A DNA stretch of 64,000 nt from Acidobacteriota bacterium (GTDB taxonomy: Bacteria > Acidobacteriota > Vicinamibacteria > Vicinamibacterales > CAVVIG01). A program made the position numbers and the translations under genes. The stretch is from contig QHWB01000064.1 of assembly GCA_003222395.1 (NCBI GenBank), positions 113,338 through 177,337 on the forward strand, given 5' to 3'. The notes below the pieces were generated by a model that searched no databases, was not told the origin of the DNA, and worked only from the letters and a program-made list of their open reading frames with translations. This document shows, in pieces, positions 22,870 to 32,080 of this stretch (its first letter is position 1; each line of letters begins with the position of its first letter).

Positions 22870-24714
22870 TTAGGGACTGACCTGGCGCAGGTGAACGGAG
22901 GACGGCTTCGGCGGCTGCGCCGCTTCAACCAGCGGCTCGAGCCGCACCCGCAGCCGCGAGAGCTCGACGCTGTGCTCGGAACACATCATTTCGAGATTGT
23001 GGAGCCGCTCCGGCGTCATCGTCCTGGCGCTGACGACGATCGACTCGATCGATGCCGAGTTGATGAGGACGGCGAGCGCAGAATAGCCACCGAGCACCGG
23101 GTAGCCCATCACGCGGATGCCGGCCTTGCGCGGGTCGTCGTCGATGAAGCCGACGATCCGGGTGTCGGCGCCGGTCGCCGAGAGCTCGCGGACGGCGAGA
23201 CCGGCGCCGTCGCCGGCGCCGTACACGACGACGCGGCGGCCTGCGTGCCGCTGGCGCTGCATGAACTCGCCGACGAGTCGGAACGAGGCGCGCGACAGCG
23301 TCACCGCGATGAGCAGCAGGACGGCATAGATGGCGAACACGGTCCGCGAATATGCGAAGAAATGGAAGCCTCCGATGATGACGATCAGCGCCGCGGCCGC
23401 GCCGAAGAAGACGCCCCGCGCGACGACGATCGTGTCCATCATGCCGAAATGGCGCCAGACGCCGCGGTACACGCCGACCGCGAAGAACGCCGCCATCTGC
23501 GCGGCGACAATCACCGGCAGCGACTTCGTGAACATCGAGAAGTTCCGCATGAACTCTTCGGGATCCTCGAACCGCATGCGGTAAGCGGCGTAGTAGCACA
23601 TGACGACGAGACAGAAGTCGAGGAGCACTTCCGCTACCCGCCGCTTGTGCATGAACTCGACGACGATCGGCGTCAGCGACCCCTGCCTCGCGCGGGCATC
23701 CGCGTCGTCGTAGACGCGGATGCCCGCGAGGTAGGCCGCGAACATCACCATCGCGATCAGGAAGGCGGCGGCGGCCAGCAGGACCGACCACTTCTGGCCG
23801 AAGTTGCCGACGCCGACGCCGAGGACGGCGCCGACCGCGGCGAGCATCCAGAGGAATACGACGGCGCGCCGCTCGGACAGGCCGATGGCGACGAGCCTGT
23901 GCGATGAGTGGTCGCGGCCGCCCTGTGACGCCCGCCGGCCCGATACCCAGCGCGAGAGGGTGACGAGCGTCGTGTCGAATATCGGAATCAGCAGCACCAG
24001 CACGGGACCGGCGACGATCGACAGGATGTCGGATCGACCCGGCGTCTGCCGTCCTGCGCTCAACGTCACTGCAGCGAAGCTGAAGCCGAGCAGCAGGCTG
24101 CCGCTGTCGCCCATGAAGATCGAAGCAGGGTGCACGTTGTAGACGAGGAATCCGGCGGTTGCGGCGAGCAGGATCGCCAGGTACCGCACCTCGAAGAACG
24201 CGCGGCTGCCGGCGGCGCCGGGCAGCAGATCGATGAGCAGCGCGACGCCGGCAATCAGCGCGATGCCGCCGCAGAGACCGTCCATGTTGTCGATGAGATT
24301 GAAGGCGTTCGTCAAACCGACGACCCACACGAGCGTCAGCAGCATGTCGAGCGTCGTCGACGTCACCCAATTGAGCCGGTAGTCGAAGAACACGAGGATC
24401 GACGCGACGATGATCTGGGCGATCAGCTTCGTGGCCGGCTTCAGCGACAGGACGTCGTCGACGAGGCCGACGAGGAAGACGAGCGCGGCAGATCCGACGA
24501 GCACGGGCACAGCCGCGGCGACACGAAACACAACGGCGCAGAGAAACAAAGTGATCGCGATGGCCACACCGCCGAACAGCGCCACCGGCCGCCGGTGCCA
24601 GCGATCTTCGCGCGGCGCCGCCATGAAGCCGAGCCGCAGCGACACGACACGCGCGAGAGGCACCAGCGCCAGTGACAGCAGGAAGGCGACGGCGCCCGGC
24701 AGAAGAATCGTCAT
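22870..24714 (-). CDS. WecA-type phosphoglycosyl transferase fused to a CapD-like membrane/Rossmann module
   Basis: A 614-residue fusion. Residues 1-330 form a polytopic MraY/WecA-family domain with the aspartates in GLVDDVLSLKP (85-87), NAFNLIDNMDGL (136-147), FMGDSGSLLLGF (202-206) and DHSSHR (268-273), so it should transfer a sugar 1-phosphate from a UDP-sugar to undecaprenyl phosphate. Residues 360-480 add four more membrane helices, and 493-580 a Rossmann domain starting VVVYGAGDGAGLA. This second half resembles the N-terminal part of CapD/WbpM/PglF dehydratases but lacks the catalytic SDR domain. PNPT domains usually stand alone, so the fusion is notable. Neighbours: GT-C and GT2 genes upstream, DUF218 gene downstream, same strand. 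Confidence 0.85.
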   Translation of the reverse strand: MTILLPGAVAFLLSLALVPLARVVSLRLGFMAAPREDRWHRRPVALFGGVAIAITLFLCAVVFRVAAAVPVLVGSAALVFLVGLVDDVLSLKPATKLIAQIIVASILVFFDYRLNWVTSTTLDMLLTLVWVVGLTNAFNLIDNMDGLCGGIALIAGVALLIDLLPGAAGSRAFFEVRYLAILLAATAGFLVYNVHPASIFMGDSGSLLLGFSFAAVTLSAGRQTPGRSDILSIVAGPVLVLLIPIFDTTLVTLSRWVSGRRASQGGRDHSSHRLVAIGLSERRAVVFLWMLAAVGAVLGVGVGNFGQKWSVLLAAAAFLIAMVMFAAYLAGIRVYDDADARARQGSLTPIVVEFMHKRRVAEVLLDFCLVVMCYYAAYRMRFEDPEEFMRNFSMFTKSLPVIVAAQMAAFFAVGVYRGVWRHFGMMDTIVVARGVFFGAAAALIVIIGGFHFFAYSRTVFAIYAVLLLIAVTLSRASFRLVGEFMQRQRHAGRRVVVYGAGDGAGLAVRELSATGADTRIVGFIDDDPRKAGIRVMGYPVLGGYSALAVLINSASIESIVVSARTMTPERLHNLEMMCSEHSVELSRLRVRLEPLVEAAQPPKPSSVHLRQVSP

Positions 24715-24747
24715 CAGGGAGAGTCGGGAGATGGTACTACAGCCGCG

Positions 24748-26295
24748 TCAGCGGATTCCCGTCGACCACGGGAGGCGCACCGAAGCGTCAGCGATGGCCC
24801 GCTGCACATCGGCACGAGCGGTTGAGTACAGAAAGATCGAGTAGCCCGCGCGAGTCGACGGCTCCACGGGGCGGAACGGCGCAAACGGATCGCCGGAAAG
24901 ATAGACGCCGTTCAGGTTCGTGACGGAGATGGCGACCCAGTCCCACGGCTGCAGCTCCGCCTGGTCGCCGGACAACCAGGGATCGGCCGTCACGCCGTAC
25001 GCGTTCAGCGGCGCGCTGCCGAAATACGACAGCAGCGGACGCCGCGCGCCGACGCGCTCGAACGCCGCCCGCAGCGCGGGCAGATCCTGTCCCCAATCGA
25101 CGTTCGAATCGGCCAGATATCGAAACCCGTTCGCGGGCCCGCCGGCCAGCGTGTTGAAGTAACTCAGATAGTGCGGCGCAACCGATGCCGCATTCACGCT
25201 CTGAATCGCGAGTGCAATCGCCGATGCGGCCACCACGATACGAGGGCGGGCAAACGTCCCGCACACCCACGTTGTGACGAGGAGTACGGCGAGTGGAATG
25301 AGGATGAGAACGTAGCGAATGCCGATGTCGACGCGGCCGACGAGCGCCAGGGCGCCAAATAGTATGAATGCGGCACGCCAGACGAGATCGCTCGTTGTAC
25401 CGTCTCGACGCGGCAGCAGGGAGATAACCGTCGCCGCCACGAGAGCGACGAGCTCTACGGGCGTGCTCTTCACCGACAGCGCCGCGGGAATGAAATACCA
25501 CCATCCGGTTCCCGAATGCATCCCCATCAGGAACGACGGATGTCCTTCGCGCTGGTGTTTGAGCTGGAACAGCACGCCGGCGACCGGCGCCGGCACGTTG
25601 ACGTGCTCGATGTAGGGAAAGGCGGCAGGCACCAACGCGAATCGATGGAGCGCCCAGACGAAAACGAAAGTCGTCGCCGCGATGACGCCAATCGCGGCGC
25701 AGGCGCCGCGGATGCGCGAACGAAACCGCGTGAACATTACGACCGCGACGATGATGAACAGCGCGAGCGCCGAATACTTCGATGCGACCGCGAGGCTCGT
25801 CGTGCCGGCAAGGAGCGCAAAGGTCGGACGCGTCGGCCGGTCCACGTACTGCGCGAGTGCGGCAAGCGCCGCCAGCGAGCAGCCGGTCGCCAGAACATCG
25901 GTCGTCGCAAGGGCGCCGTGCGCCACGACATTGGGCGAGAGCGCGACGAGCGCCGCGCCCACGGCGCCCGCGCGTGCATCGATTTCCATCGCCAGCCAGT
26001 AGTACACGACCAGCACGAGCGGCACGGCCGCGAGCGCGATCGCCGCGCTCCGTGCGAGCGCGATCGCCTTCGTGAACTGTTCCGGCGCGACCAGTGCCGG
26101 TAAGCCGTACCACAGGACGATCGGCAGCGGCGCGATGCCGAGCGCCGACAGCCGAGAAGCGTCGCCGTGCAGATACAACGCGCGGCTCACGTCGAGGTAC
26201 GTCACTTCGTCGAGCACGGCGCTGGTCGTCGCGGCGGACCAGCCGGCCTCGACGACGACGATCGCGACGATGACGATGAGGGCCGCGCGCGTCAT
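24748..26295 (-). CDS. GT-C (GT39/ArnT-like) membrane glycosyltransferase
   Basis: A 515-residue polytopic protein with about 11 hydrophobic segments and a soluble C-terminal region of about 110 residues. Asp29-Glu30 in AVLDEVTYLDVSRALY, just after the first helix, is the acidic pair used by PMT/ArnT-type enzymes, which take a sugar from a polyprenyl-phosphate donor on the outer side of the membrane. The later YFNTLAGGPANGFRYLADSN and WGQDLPAL motif is common in the C-terminal loops of this family. The ATG at 26295 overlaps the stop of the preceding gene (ATGA). The GT2 gene two places upstream could make its polyprenyl-phosphate sugar donor. Confidence 0.75.
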   Translation of the reverse strand: MTRAALIVIVAIVVVEAGWSAATTSAVLDEVTYLDVSRALYLHGDASRLSALGIAPLPIVLWYGLPALVAPEQFTKAIALARSAAIALAAVPLVLVVYYWLAMEIDARAGAVGAALVALSPNVVAHGALATTDVLATGCSLAALAALAQYVDRPTRPTFALLAGTTSLAVASKYSALALFIIVAVVMFTRFRSRIRGACAAIGVIAATTFVFVWALHRFALVPAAFPYIEHVNVPAPVAGVLFQLKHQREGHPSFLMGMHSGTGWWYFIPAALSVKSTPVELVALVAATVISLLPRRDGTTSDLVWRAAFILFGALALVGRVDIGIRYVLILIPLAVLLVTTWVCGTFARPRIVVAASAIALAIQSVNAASVAPHYLSYFNTLAGGPANGFRYLADSNVDWGQDLPALRAAFERVGARRPLLSYFGSAPLNAYGVTADPWLSGDQAELQPWDWVAISVTNLNGVYLSGDPFAPFRPVEPSTRAGYSIFLYSTARADVQRAIADASVRLPWSTGIR

Positions 26296-27407
26296 CCGGC
26301 CAGACGCCTCGCACGTCGCTGCCGCACGTTCAGCGTCACCGTCGCCAGCGCGATCGCCAGCGAGATGGCAAGCGGGAATCTCGCCTGCGGAAGGAATCCC
26401 ACCTGCGATCCGATGCGCAGATTCGCCAGCCCGAACGTCGTCAGAAACAGTGCCGCGAGCGCGGCGCCGGCGGGCTCGAGCGCCAGCGCCGCGAGCGGCG
26501 AGACGAGGAAGTGGAAATTCCAGAGCGCGCGATCCGGCTGCTGCACGTACGCGAACACGCACGCGACCGGCACCGCCGCGATCGTCAATGCCTTGAGCGC
26601 AGCCGTCGCGCGGCGCCAGCCGACGGGCGCGAGCAGATACAGCGCGCCGAATTCGGCGAACTGCGCGAACGCCGATTGCCGGACGCTCTCGTGCGTCAGC
26701 CAGAACCACAAGTAGCCGCCGGAGGCGAGGCGCGTCGATGGGTTGCCGCCGTAGCTGTACCCGAAGCGCACCGTCAGGAACGCGTGGACGCCGACCCAGA
26801 TCGCGAACGCGGCGCCCGCGATCGCGAAGGCGCGCCGCGCTGCAAGCCAGTCGGCGGCTCGCGCCGACGCGAGACCAAAGATGACGATGGGAGCGACGAC
26901 GAATTCCTTGGCGAGCACGCCGACACAGGCGACCGCGGCGGTGGCGCGCCAGCGGCGTTCGAGCAGCCATCGCGTCACGAGCGGACTCAGGAAGAACATC
27001 AGCGGATCGGCGTTGAACGGGTCATAGATCGTGAACTGCGTTCCAAATCCGAGCGCCGACGTGAACATCGCAATCGTCGAGGCGCGGCGAGACAGCCCGA
27101 ACGCGAGCGCCAGATCGCTCACGGCGATTGCCGCCAGCGCGTTGACGACGACCGAGTAGGCCTTCCATTTCAGGAACGTCGTGCCGGGCAGCCGGCCGAC
27201 GATCCACGGGACGAGGACGCGATAGCAGTGGACCTCCGCGCAGCCAGGCACGATCGTCCGATCGGCCGTGTTCGTGTACCAGTACGAATCGGGCATGCGC
27301 TGGCGCGAGGCGAACAACGCGATCGTCCCGAGCAGCGCGGCGAGCAGGAAGAAGGCGGCCGCGCGATCGCGCCACGGCGGCGGCGCGGTCAACGCTGAAA
27401 GCGGCAC
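26292..27407 (-). CDS. polytopic membrane protein, probably GT-C glycosyltransferase
   Basis: A 371-residue protein with about nine hydrophobic segments. After the first helix comes RQRMPDSYWYTNTADRTIVP, and then EVHCYRVLVPWIVGRLPG, a layout like DUF2029/GT87-type or related mannosyltransferases; AAVACVGVLAKEFVVAPIVI includes the (L)xKE helix common in this group. Precise substrate unknown. No ATG fits; GTG at 27407, overlapping the end of the GT2 gene by 19 bases, gives a Pro/Ala-rich lead into the first helix. Its stop overlaps the next start. Transcribed between the DPM1-like GT2 and the GT39-like gene. Confidence 0.65.
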   Translation of the reverse strand: MPLSALTAPPPWRDRAAAFFLLAALLGTIALFASRQRMPDSYWYTNTADRTIVPGCAEVHCYRVLVPWIVGRLPGTTFLKWKAYSVVVNALAAIAVSDLALAFGLSRRASTIAMFTSALGFGTQFTIYDPFNADPLMFFLSPLVTRWLLERRWRATAAVACVGVLAKEFVVAPIVIFGLASARAADWLAARRAFAIAGAAFAIWVGVHAFLTVRFGYSYGGNPSTRLASGGYLWFWLTHESVRQSAFAQFAEFGALYLLAPVGWRRATAALKALTIAAVPVACVFAYVQQPDRALWNFHFLVSPLAALALEPAGAALAALFLTTFGLANLRIGSQVGFLPQARFPLAISLAIALATVTLNVRQRRARRLAG

Positions 27408-28084
27408 TTGAGCAGCGCGAACACGGCGTCGACGCCGTCCACCCACCGGATCTTCTTGCCTTCGTCGATCCGCCGCGGGTGATAGCCGATGGGCACTTCC
27501 ACGATGCGGCGGCCCGCACGAAGCAGCTTCGCCGTGAGCTCCGGCTCGAAATCGAAGCCGACGCATCGGAGACGAACGCCGTCGAGGACGTGGCGCCGGA
27601 ACGCCTTGTATGCCGTCTCCATGTCGGTCAGATGTCCCCCGAACAGCAGGTTCGTGAGCGTCGTGAGCGCGGCATTGCCCACTCGCGTACGCGTCGACAC
27701 CCGCCCGTTCGGATTGAGGAAGCGCGATCCGTAGACCACATCGGTCTCGCCGTCGAGGATCGGCGCGATCAGCCGACCGTACTCCTGCGGATCGAGCTCG
27801 AGATCGGCGTCCTGGACGAGCAGCACGTCGCCGGTCGCGAACTTGAGCCCGAGCCTGACCGCCGCTCCCTTGCCGATGTTGATGTGGCTCTCGAGGATGC
27901 GGATGCGGGGATCGTTCGCCCACGGGCTCGACGCGATCGCGTCGCGCGTGCCGTCGCTCGATCCGTCGTTCGCGATCAGGATCTCCTTCTCCACCGCTCC
28001 GAGATCGACCGCGAGCACACGGTCGACGACCTCGCGGATCGTCTGCTCCTCGTTGTAGACCGGGATGATGATCGACAGCTTCAC
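27389..28084 (-). CDS. GT2 glycosyltransferase, polyprenyl-phosphate sugar synthase type
   Basis: A 231-residue GT2 enzyme. It opens MKLSIIIPVYNEEQTIREVV, has ANDGSSDGT near residues 38-46, NIGKGAAVRLGLKFATGD, the catalytic-metal motif VQDADLELDPQEYGRL near residues 90-105, and ends with RRIDEGKKIRWVDG. This is the short, soluble DPM1-like form, expected to make a polyprenyl-phosphate sugar from an NDP-sugar. It is first in a minus-strand operon ahead of two GT-C-type membrane proteins, which need exactly such donors. The divergent gene at 28111 begins 26 bases away, so promoters for both must be compressed or lie within the genes. Confidence 0.88.
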   Translation of the reverse strand: MKLSIIIPVYNEEQTIREVVDRVLAVDLGAVEKEILIANDGSSDGTRDAIASSPWANDPRIRILESHINIGKGAAVRLGLKFATGDVLLVQDADLELDPQEYGRLIAPILDGETDVVYGSRFLNPNGRVSTRTRVGNAALTTLTNLLFGGHLTDMETAYKAFRRHVLDGVRLRCVGFDFEPELTAKLLRAGRRIVEVPIGYHPRRIDEGKKIRWVDGVDAVFALLKCRFQR

Positions 28085-28110
28085 CGGACCGCACGGTATG
28101 ATGCAACGCG

Positions 28111-30060
28111 ATGCGTCGAATCGTGTACGCCGCGTGCGGCGTGACGCTGATGATCGGCTTGTTCTTCGTGTTCGTCTGGGCGCCGCATCCGTGGGGCTGG
28201 GAAGGATTCGATCATTACCATCAGCTCGCGCTCGTGCTCGCGCACGGCGGCGGTTTTCCGACGCTCGACGTGCCGTGGGGCTACGCCGGCTTCCTCGCGG
28301 CGTTCTACCGGCTGTTCGGGGATCACCCGGCGATTCCGCTCGTCGCGCAGGTCGCGTTGAACGCGAGCGTTCCGCTGCTGACGTTCCTGGCGGCGCGCGA
28401 ATGGGTCGGTGAGCGCGCCGCCACGCTCGCAGCGGTGCTCATCGGCGTCTTTTCGTTCAACACCGTGTACGCATCCACACAGTCGTCCGACGCCGTGTGC
28501 ACGGTACTGTTCATGGCCGCCGTCGCCGCGTTCGTGAAAGCGTACCTCACGGATCGATGGCCGTGCTTCGCAGTCGCCGGCGTGCTCACCGGCATCGCGC
28601 CTCAGTTTCGACCGAATCTGATCCTCGTTCCCGTGGTGCTGGCGGCGTACGCGGTCGGTCAACGTCGAACACGCCGTCGCGCAATCGAAGCAGTCGTGCT
28701 CCTGGCCGGCGCCACGGCGGCGCTGAGCCCGTGGGTCATCAGAAACTATCGGTTGACCGCTACGCTGCTGCCGACGAGCGTTCACGGAGGAGTGCAACTG
28801 TGGTACGGGTCGCTGCAGGTCGGTCCGTATCTGCACAGCCGGGCCTACAACCCCAGGTCGGTGTTCGAAGGACCCGTGTTCGAGTACACGAGCCTCGCGG
28901 ACGTTCCGATCGTCATGTCGGCCGATATCACGCCGTGCATCGCGGAACATCCGACGTCAACGGACGCGATCTACTGGACCGATCGCGATCCGACGCGGCG
29001 CCGCGCTCACAGCAGCCCTGGCGGCGCGCTGGAAATGGAAATCGCCGCACCGCATCAGTCGATGGTGCTCTACTACTTTTTCGAGTCGAGGTGCCCGGAG
29101 GATCAGGAGCCGCGCAAACACGTCACGCCATCGGCCGGCGAAGCGGGACCGTTCGTCTTCTTCGTCAGCCAGGATCACCTTGGCGACCTCGACGTCCACG
29201 GCGACCTGCTCGATGCCTTCGACATCGTGCGCATGATTCGGCGGGACGCGTGGAACGAACCGCTGTCCTTCGCCGATCGACTCGAGGCGGCCGGCGTCGA
29301 CAGACTCGTCGACGCCGTCGCGGCGCTGATGCCCGTCCCCGCGACGGGCCGGGTCAGTTTGCCGGCGCCGCGCCTCTCGGTCGCCGCCGACCGCGCGACG
29401 ATGGCGCTGCCCGACGGTTCGTCGATCGTCATGCCGCGCGTGTGGACCGGTCGAATCACCGATCTCATGTTCGAGGGCGGACTGGCGCTCGCGCTGATGC
29501 ACTCATCGGCATCGCTCGGCGATCTCAGTCTCGCCCATCAGCGCGGCCTCGCCGTCGCCGGCCGCGCGCGCGGCGAGCGCGACGACGTCGCGATCAATCG
29601 CGTCTTCTATCGCCTGGAGCCACATCTCATGCGCCGGTACTCGGCGCTCGCGTTCGACAACATCCGTCGCACGCCGCTTTCGTTCGCGGCCGCATGCGTC
29701 TTTCGAGCCACGCGCCTCTTCATCGTCTCCGGATCCACTGACGTGCACACGGCGCAGCAGTTCGACAAGAGCCGCCGCATCTACGCGCTGGCCACCATCG
29801 CATCGATCGCCTCGCTGGTGCTGTTCGCTGTCGGTGCAATCGCGGCGTGGCGCAGGCGCCACGACGTCGCGCTGCCGCTGCTGCTCGTCGCGTACCTGCC
29901 GGCGACGATCTCGCCGTTTCTGACGAACATGCGGTACTCCATCACCGTGCAGCCATTGATGTTCGTCTTCATCGCCGTTGCGCTCGAACGGCTGCTCGCC
30001 CACGCGCCTACGCCCGTTTCCGCAGGATCACAGCCGATTTCGACCCGCCCGCATCGATGA
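28111..30060 (+). CDS. GT39/PMT-like membrane glycosyltransferase with large periplasmic insert
   Basis: A 649-residue protein. The first 215 residues hold about six helices with the loop WEGFDHYHQLALVLAHGGGF after the first helix, typical of PMT/ArnT-like enzymes although the usual DE pair is replaced by acidic/His residues. RNYRLTATLLPTSVHGGVQL follows. Residues about 235-500 form a long soluble insert, and three or four helices close the protein (RIYALATIASIASLVLFAVG, then MRYSITVQPLMFVFIAVALE). Function inferred from fold only. It is the sole plus-strand gene between two minus-strand operons. Its last 17 codons overlap the decayed 3' end of a gene on the opposite strand. Confidence 0.7.
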   Translation: MRRIVYAACGVTLMIGLFFVFVWAPHPWGWEGFDHYHQLALVLAHGGGFPTLDVPWGYAGFLAAFYRLFGDHPAIPLVAQVALNASVPLLTFLAAREWVGERAATLAAVLIGVFSFNTVYASTQSSDAVCTVLFMAAVAAFVKAYLTDRWPCFAVAGVLTGIAPQFRPNLILVPVVLAAYAVGQRRTRRRAIEAVVLLAGATAALSPWVIRNYRLTATLLPTSVHGGVQLWYGSLQVGPYLHSRAYNPRSVFEGPVFEYTSLADVPIVMSADITPCIAEHPTSTDAIYWTDRDPTRRRAHSSPGGALEMEIAAPHQSMVLYYFFESRCPEDQEPRKHVTPSAGEAGPFVFFVSQDHLGDLDVHGDLLDAFDIVRMIRRDAWNEPLSFADRLEAAGVDRLVDAVAALMPVPATGRVSLPAPRLSVAADRATMALPDGSSIVMPRVWTGRITDLMFEGGLALALMHSSASLGDLSLAHQRGLAVAGRARGERDDVAINRVFYRLEPHLMRRYSALAFDNIRRTPLSFAAACVFRATRLFIVSGSTDVHTAQQFDKSRRIYALATIASIASLVLFAVGAIAAWRRRHDVALPLLLVAYLPATISPFLTNMRYSITVQPLMFVFIAVALERLLAHAPTPVSAGSQPISTRPHR

Positions 30061-30200
30061 CCGCCCGCGCGAGACGCATCTGCCGCCGGCGACCAGCGCC
30101 GCCGCCTTGGGTCGCTCGCGTACATCACGAGAAGGCTTCCTGCCGGAACGACCTCGACGTCGAAATTGTCGGCGCTGAAGCACCGAGTTCGCAACCACGC
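30008..30200 (-). pseudogene. remnant of a membrane glycosyltransferase C-terminus
   Basis: On the minus strand, reading from about 30200, one frame gives ADNFDVEVVPAGSLLVMYAS and then, after a one-base shift, MRLARAVIDAGGSKSAVILR ending at a TAG at 30008. The layout (V-x-x-V-P-x-G-S-L-x-V, then a helix and a basic tail) mirrors the C-terminus of the intact glycosyltransferase just upstream (IASIPPGSIVIEP to the end). The sequence is high in GC, unlike that gene. I read it as the decayed 3' end of an older gene whose 5' end survives at 31926-32078. Confidence 0.45.
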
Positions 30201-30283
30201 CGATTTTTCGCGTCGACGTCGTCACGTTCGAACCGTCGGTGAAGAAAAGTTATGCGATCAAAATTGGAAAACGGCTATGAAAC

Positions 30284-31864
30284 CTACCCCGTCCGTCGCA
30301 ATAACCAAAATGTCGGGCCGCCGTCCGGTTTGGTCAGAACGCCGATCCTCTCAAGGCCGAGTGAGTTCACAAGATGATCCAATGGCACGCCATCGGCAAG
30401 CGGTTCGATGACGATGCTGCCGGGAGGAATCGATGCAATCGTAGTCTGCGCATCGAATAGAAAGGTTTGAGCAAGCAAGTCTTCGCGGTTTGATTTTGCT
30501 AGTTGAAAGTCCCAATGCGCCCGTCCGTACGGGATCGCTCTGCTCAAATACACTGTTGGCGCTGACCCACGTTCGCGCTCCTCGCCCAGAATGCATGTCA
30601 GTGCGCCTTCAAGCTTCGGACCAAACCACGCGATCGAGTTCAACCGGTACGCGGTGAAGTAATCGGAGCAAAAGTCGGCAAACTGCAACGGCATCAGCGC
30701 CAGCATTGCATAGCACAGCCAGCGGCTTGCGCGGTTCGCCGACGTCGCGAGTCGCCGGACGCCAAATACTGCGAGCAGAACGGCAAACGGAAGCAGCTCG
30801 AGTTCTCGTTGAACCGCCAAGGATTCTCCAACAAATACTGCACCCAACGGTGCCGTCAGAACGCCCGCGAACACCAGCCACGAGATCCTTGTTCGAGGTC
30901 CAATTACGAAATCCGCGACGCCGGCCACTAAGAGCGTCCCCATTGGGACCAAGAACACGCCAGCGCGTCGGGTCGAGTCGACCCAGTTCGAGCTTCCTCT
31001 GAAGAAGAGGTACACAGGGCTGTGAAAGTTCCAGTACAACGCCAAATCCTGTTCGAGGTTCGACGAGGTGAAGAATCCTCTGAGCGCATGCAATTTCCCG
31101 TTCAGTGGCACTCCGTATCTGACGATGGTTTCCTCAAAGAAATGTGGGTAACGCGGAACCCAAAAGATCAGCAGCGCTAGCGGCAGAAAGAATCCGGCCG
31201 CCGCCCAGAGCACTGTCTGGTGCATCCTCCGGTATTTGTGAAGTAGAAAGACAACGGTCATTGCGCCGTATACCGGCATCAACAGGAGCGCTCCGATATA
31301 GCTATACAGACCGACACCGAGAGCGAGGCACGCTGCAAAAATGAGGCGGGGGTTCGACTCGTGTTCGAAGCGTACAAGACACCAAAGCCAAATCAGGAGA
31401 AATGGGACGGGATACAAATAATCCATCGCGAGGCGGCTGTGAATGAAATGCGCTGGTGTGAGCGCCATGAGAGCGCCGGCAACCAGTCCGTACCCCTCGC
31501 TCCCAAACACATGTAGAGCAATCTTGTAGATAAGAATGATGTTGACGATGCCGATGCACACTGTCGGCAGGCGCACTGTCCACTCCGACAGAGGCAGCAG
31601 CTTCAGAAAGATCGCCGTGAAGTAGACCAGAGCGGGATGAAACCACACGTTCTCGCCGATTTGTGGCATTTGGAAATACAACGGCAGAAATCTACCGTTC
31701 GTGTCGTGCAATGACTGCGCGATCGCCCGCGCGTGGAGCGCGAAGAGCACTTCTGCCTCGTGCAGCCCGACCGGCGTATCGGAAAGCCGCCAAACGTAGA
31801 GGACAACTGCCGTGAGGAGGAGTAACGCTCGACAAGTCCGCGGGCGTGATAGCGATGGTGACAT
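30284..31864 (-). CDS. GT-C (GT39-like) membrane glycosyltransferase of lower GC, probably acquired
   Basis: A 526-residue protein with about 11 hydrophobic segments. The first loop carries GLHEAEVLFALHARAIAQSL, where His-Glu takes the place of the usual acidic pair of PMT/ArnT enzymes; SRLAMDYLYPVPFLLIWLWC and a soluble C-terminal domain of about 120 residues follow. The ATG at 31864 gives a basic n-region then a helix; the longer upstream reading is shadow sequence. Its base composition is clearly lower in GC than all flanking genes, with many AT-ending codons (for example runs such as TTGAGCAAG, AATAGAAAGG), and the change begins near 30240 and stops near 31925. It sits between the two ends of an older, high-GC glycosyltransferase gene. 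Confidence 0.75.
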   Translation of the reverse strand: MSPSLSRPRTCRALLLLTAVVLYVWRLSDTPVGLHEAEVLFALHARAIAQSLHDTNGRFLPLYFQMPQIGENVWFHPALVYFTAIFLKLLPLSEWTVRLPTVCIGIVNIILIYKIALHVFGSEGYGLVAGALMALTPAHFIHSRLAMDYLYPVPFLLIWLWCLVRFEHESNPRLIFAACLALGVGLYSYIGALLLMPVYGAMTVVFLLHKYRRMHQTVLWAAAGFFLPLALLIFWVPRYPHFFEETIVRYGVPLNGKLHALRGFFTSSNLEQDLALYWNFHSPVYLFFRGSSNWVDSTRRAGVFLVPMGTLLVAGVADFVIGPRTRISWLVFAGVLTAPLGAVFVGESLAVQRELELLPFAVLLAVFGVRRLATSANRASRWLCYAMLALMPLQFADFCSDYFTAYRLNSIAWFGPKLEGALTCILGEERERGSAPTVYLSRAIPYGRAHWDFQLAKSNREDLLAQTFLFDAQTTIASIPPGSIVIEPLADGVPLDHLVNSLGLERIGVLTKPDGGPTFWLLRRTG

Positions 31865-31925
31865 TGCGGCAATGATCCGCGCTCGAGCTCTACCGTATTG
31901 ATGTCGGCGACTGCCGTTGTGGAAA

Positions 31926-32078
31926 TTACGCCGCGCTCGAAGAGATCGCGAATGCGTGCGTCGCAAATCGCGCTTCGTCGCCGCCGATGCACAACGGGGC
32001 ATCGCCGAGACGGTACATCGACAACGCCGCCGCGGCGGCCAGCACGAAAGCCGGCGCCAGCCACACGATCGAGGGCAT
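31926..32078 (-). pseudogene. remnant of a membrane glycosyltransferase N-terminus
   Basis: A 50-residue reading starts with ATG at 32078, three bases after the SGNH hydrolase stop, and ends in TAA at 31926. It encodes one hydrophobic helix (VWLAPAFVLAAAAALSMYRL) followed by the first-loop signature GGDEARFATHAFAISSSA. That is the N-terminus of the same kind of GT39-like enzyme as the gene downstream, whose own start reads VWRLSDTPVGLHEAEVLFAL. It keeps high GC and operon spacing with the SGNH gene, so it appears to be the truncated 5' end of the original gene at this position. Confidence 0.6.
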
Positions 32079-32080
32079 CC

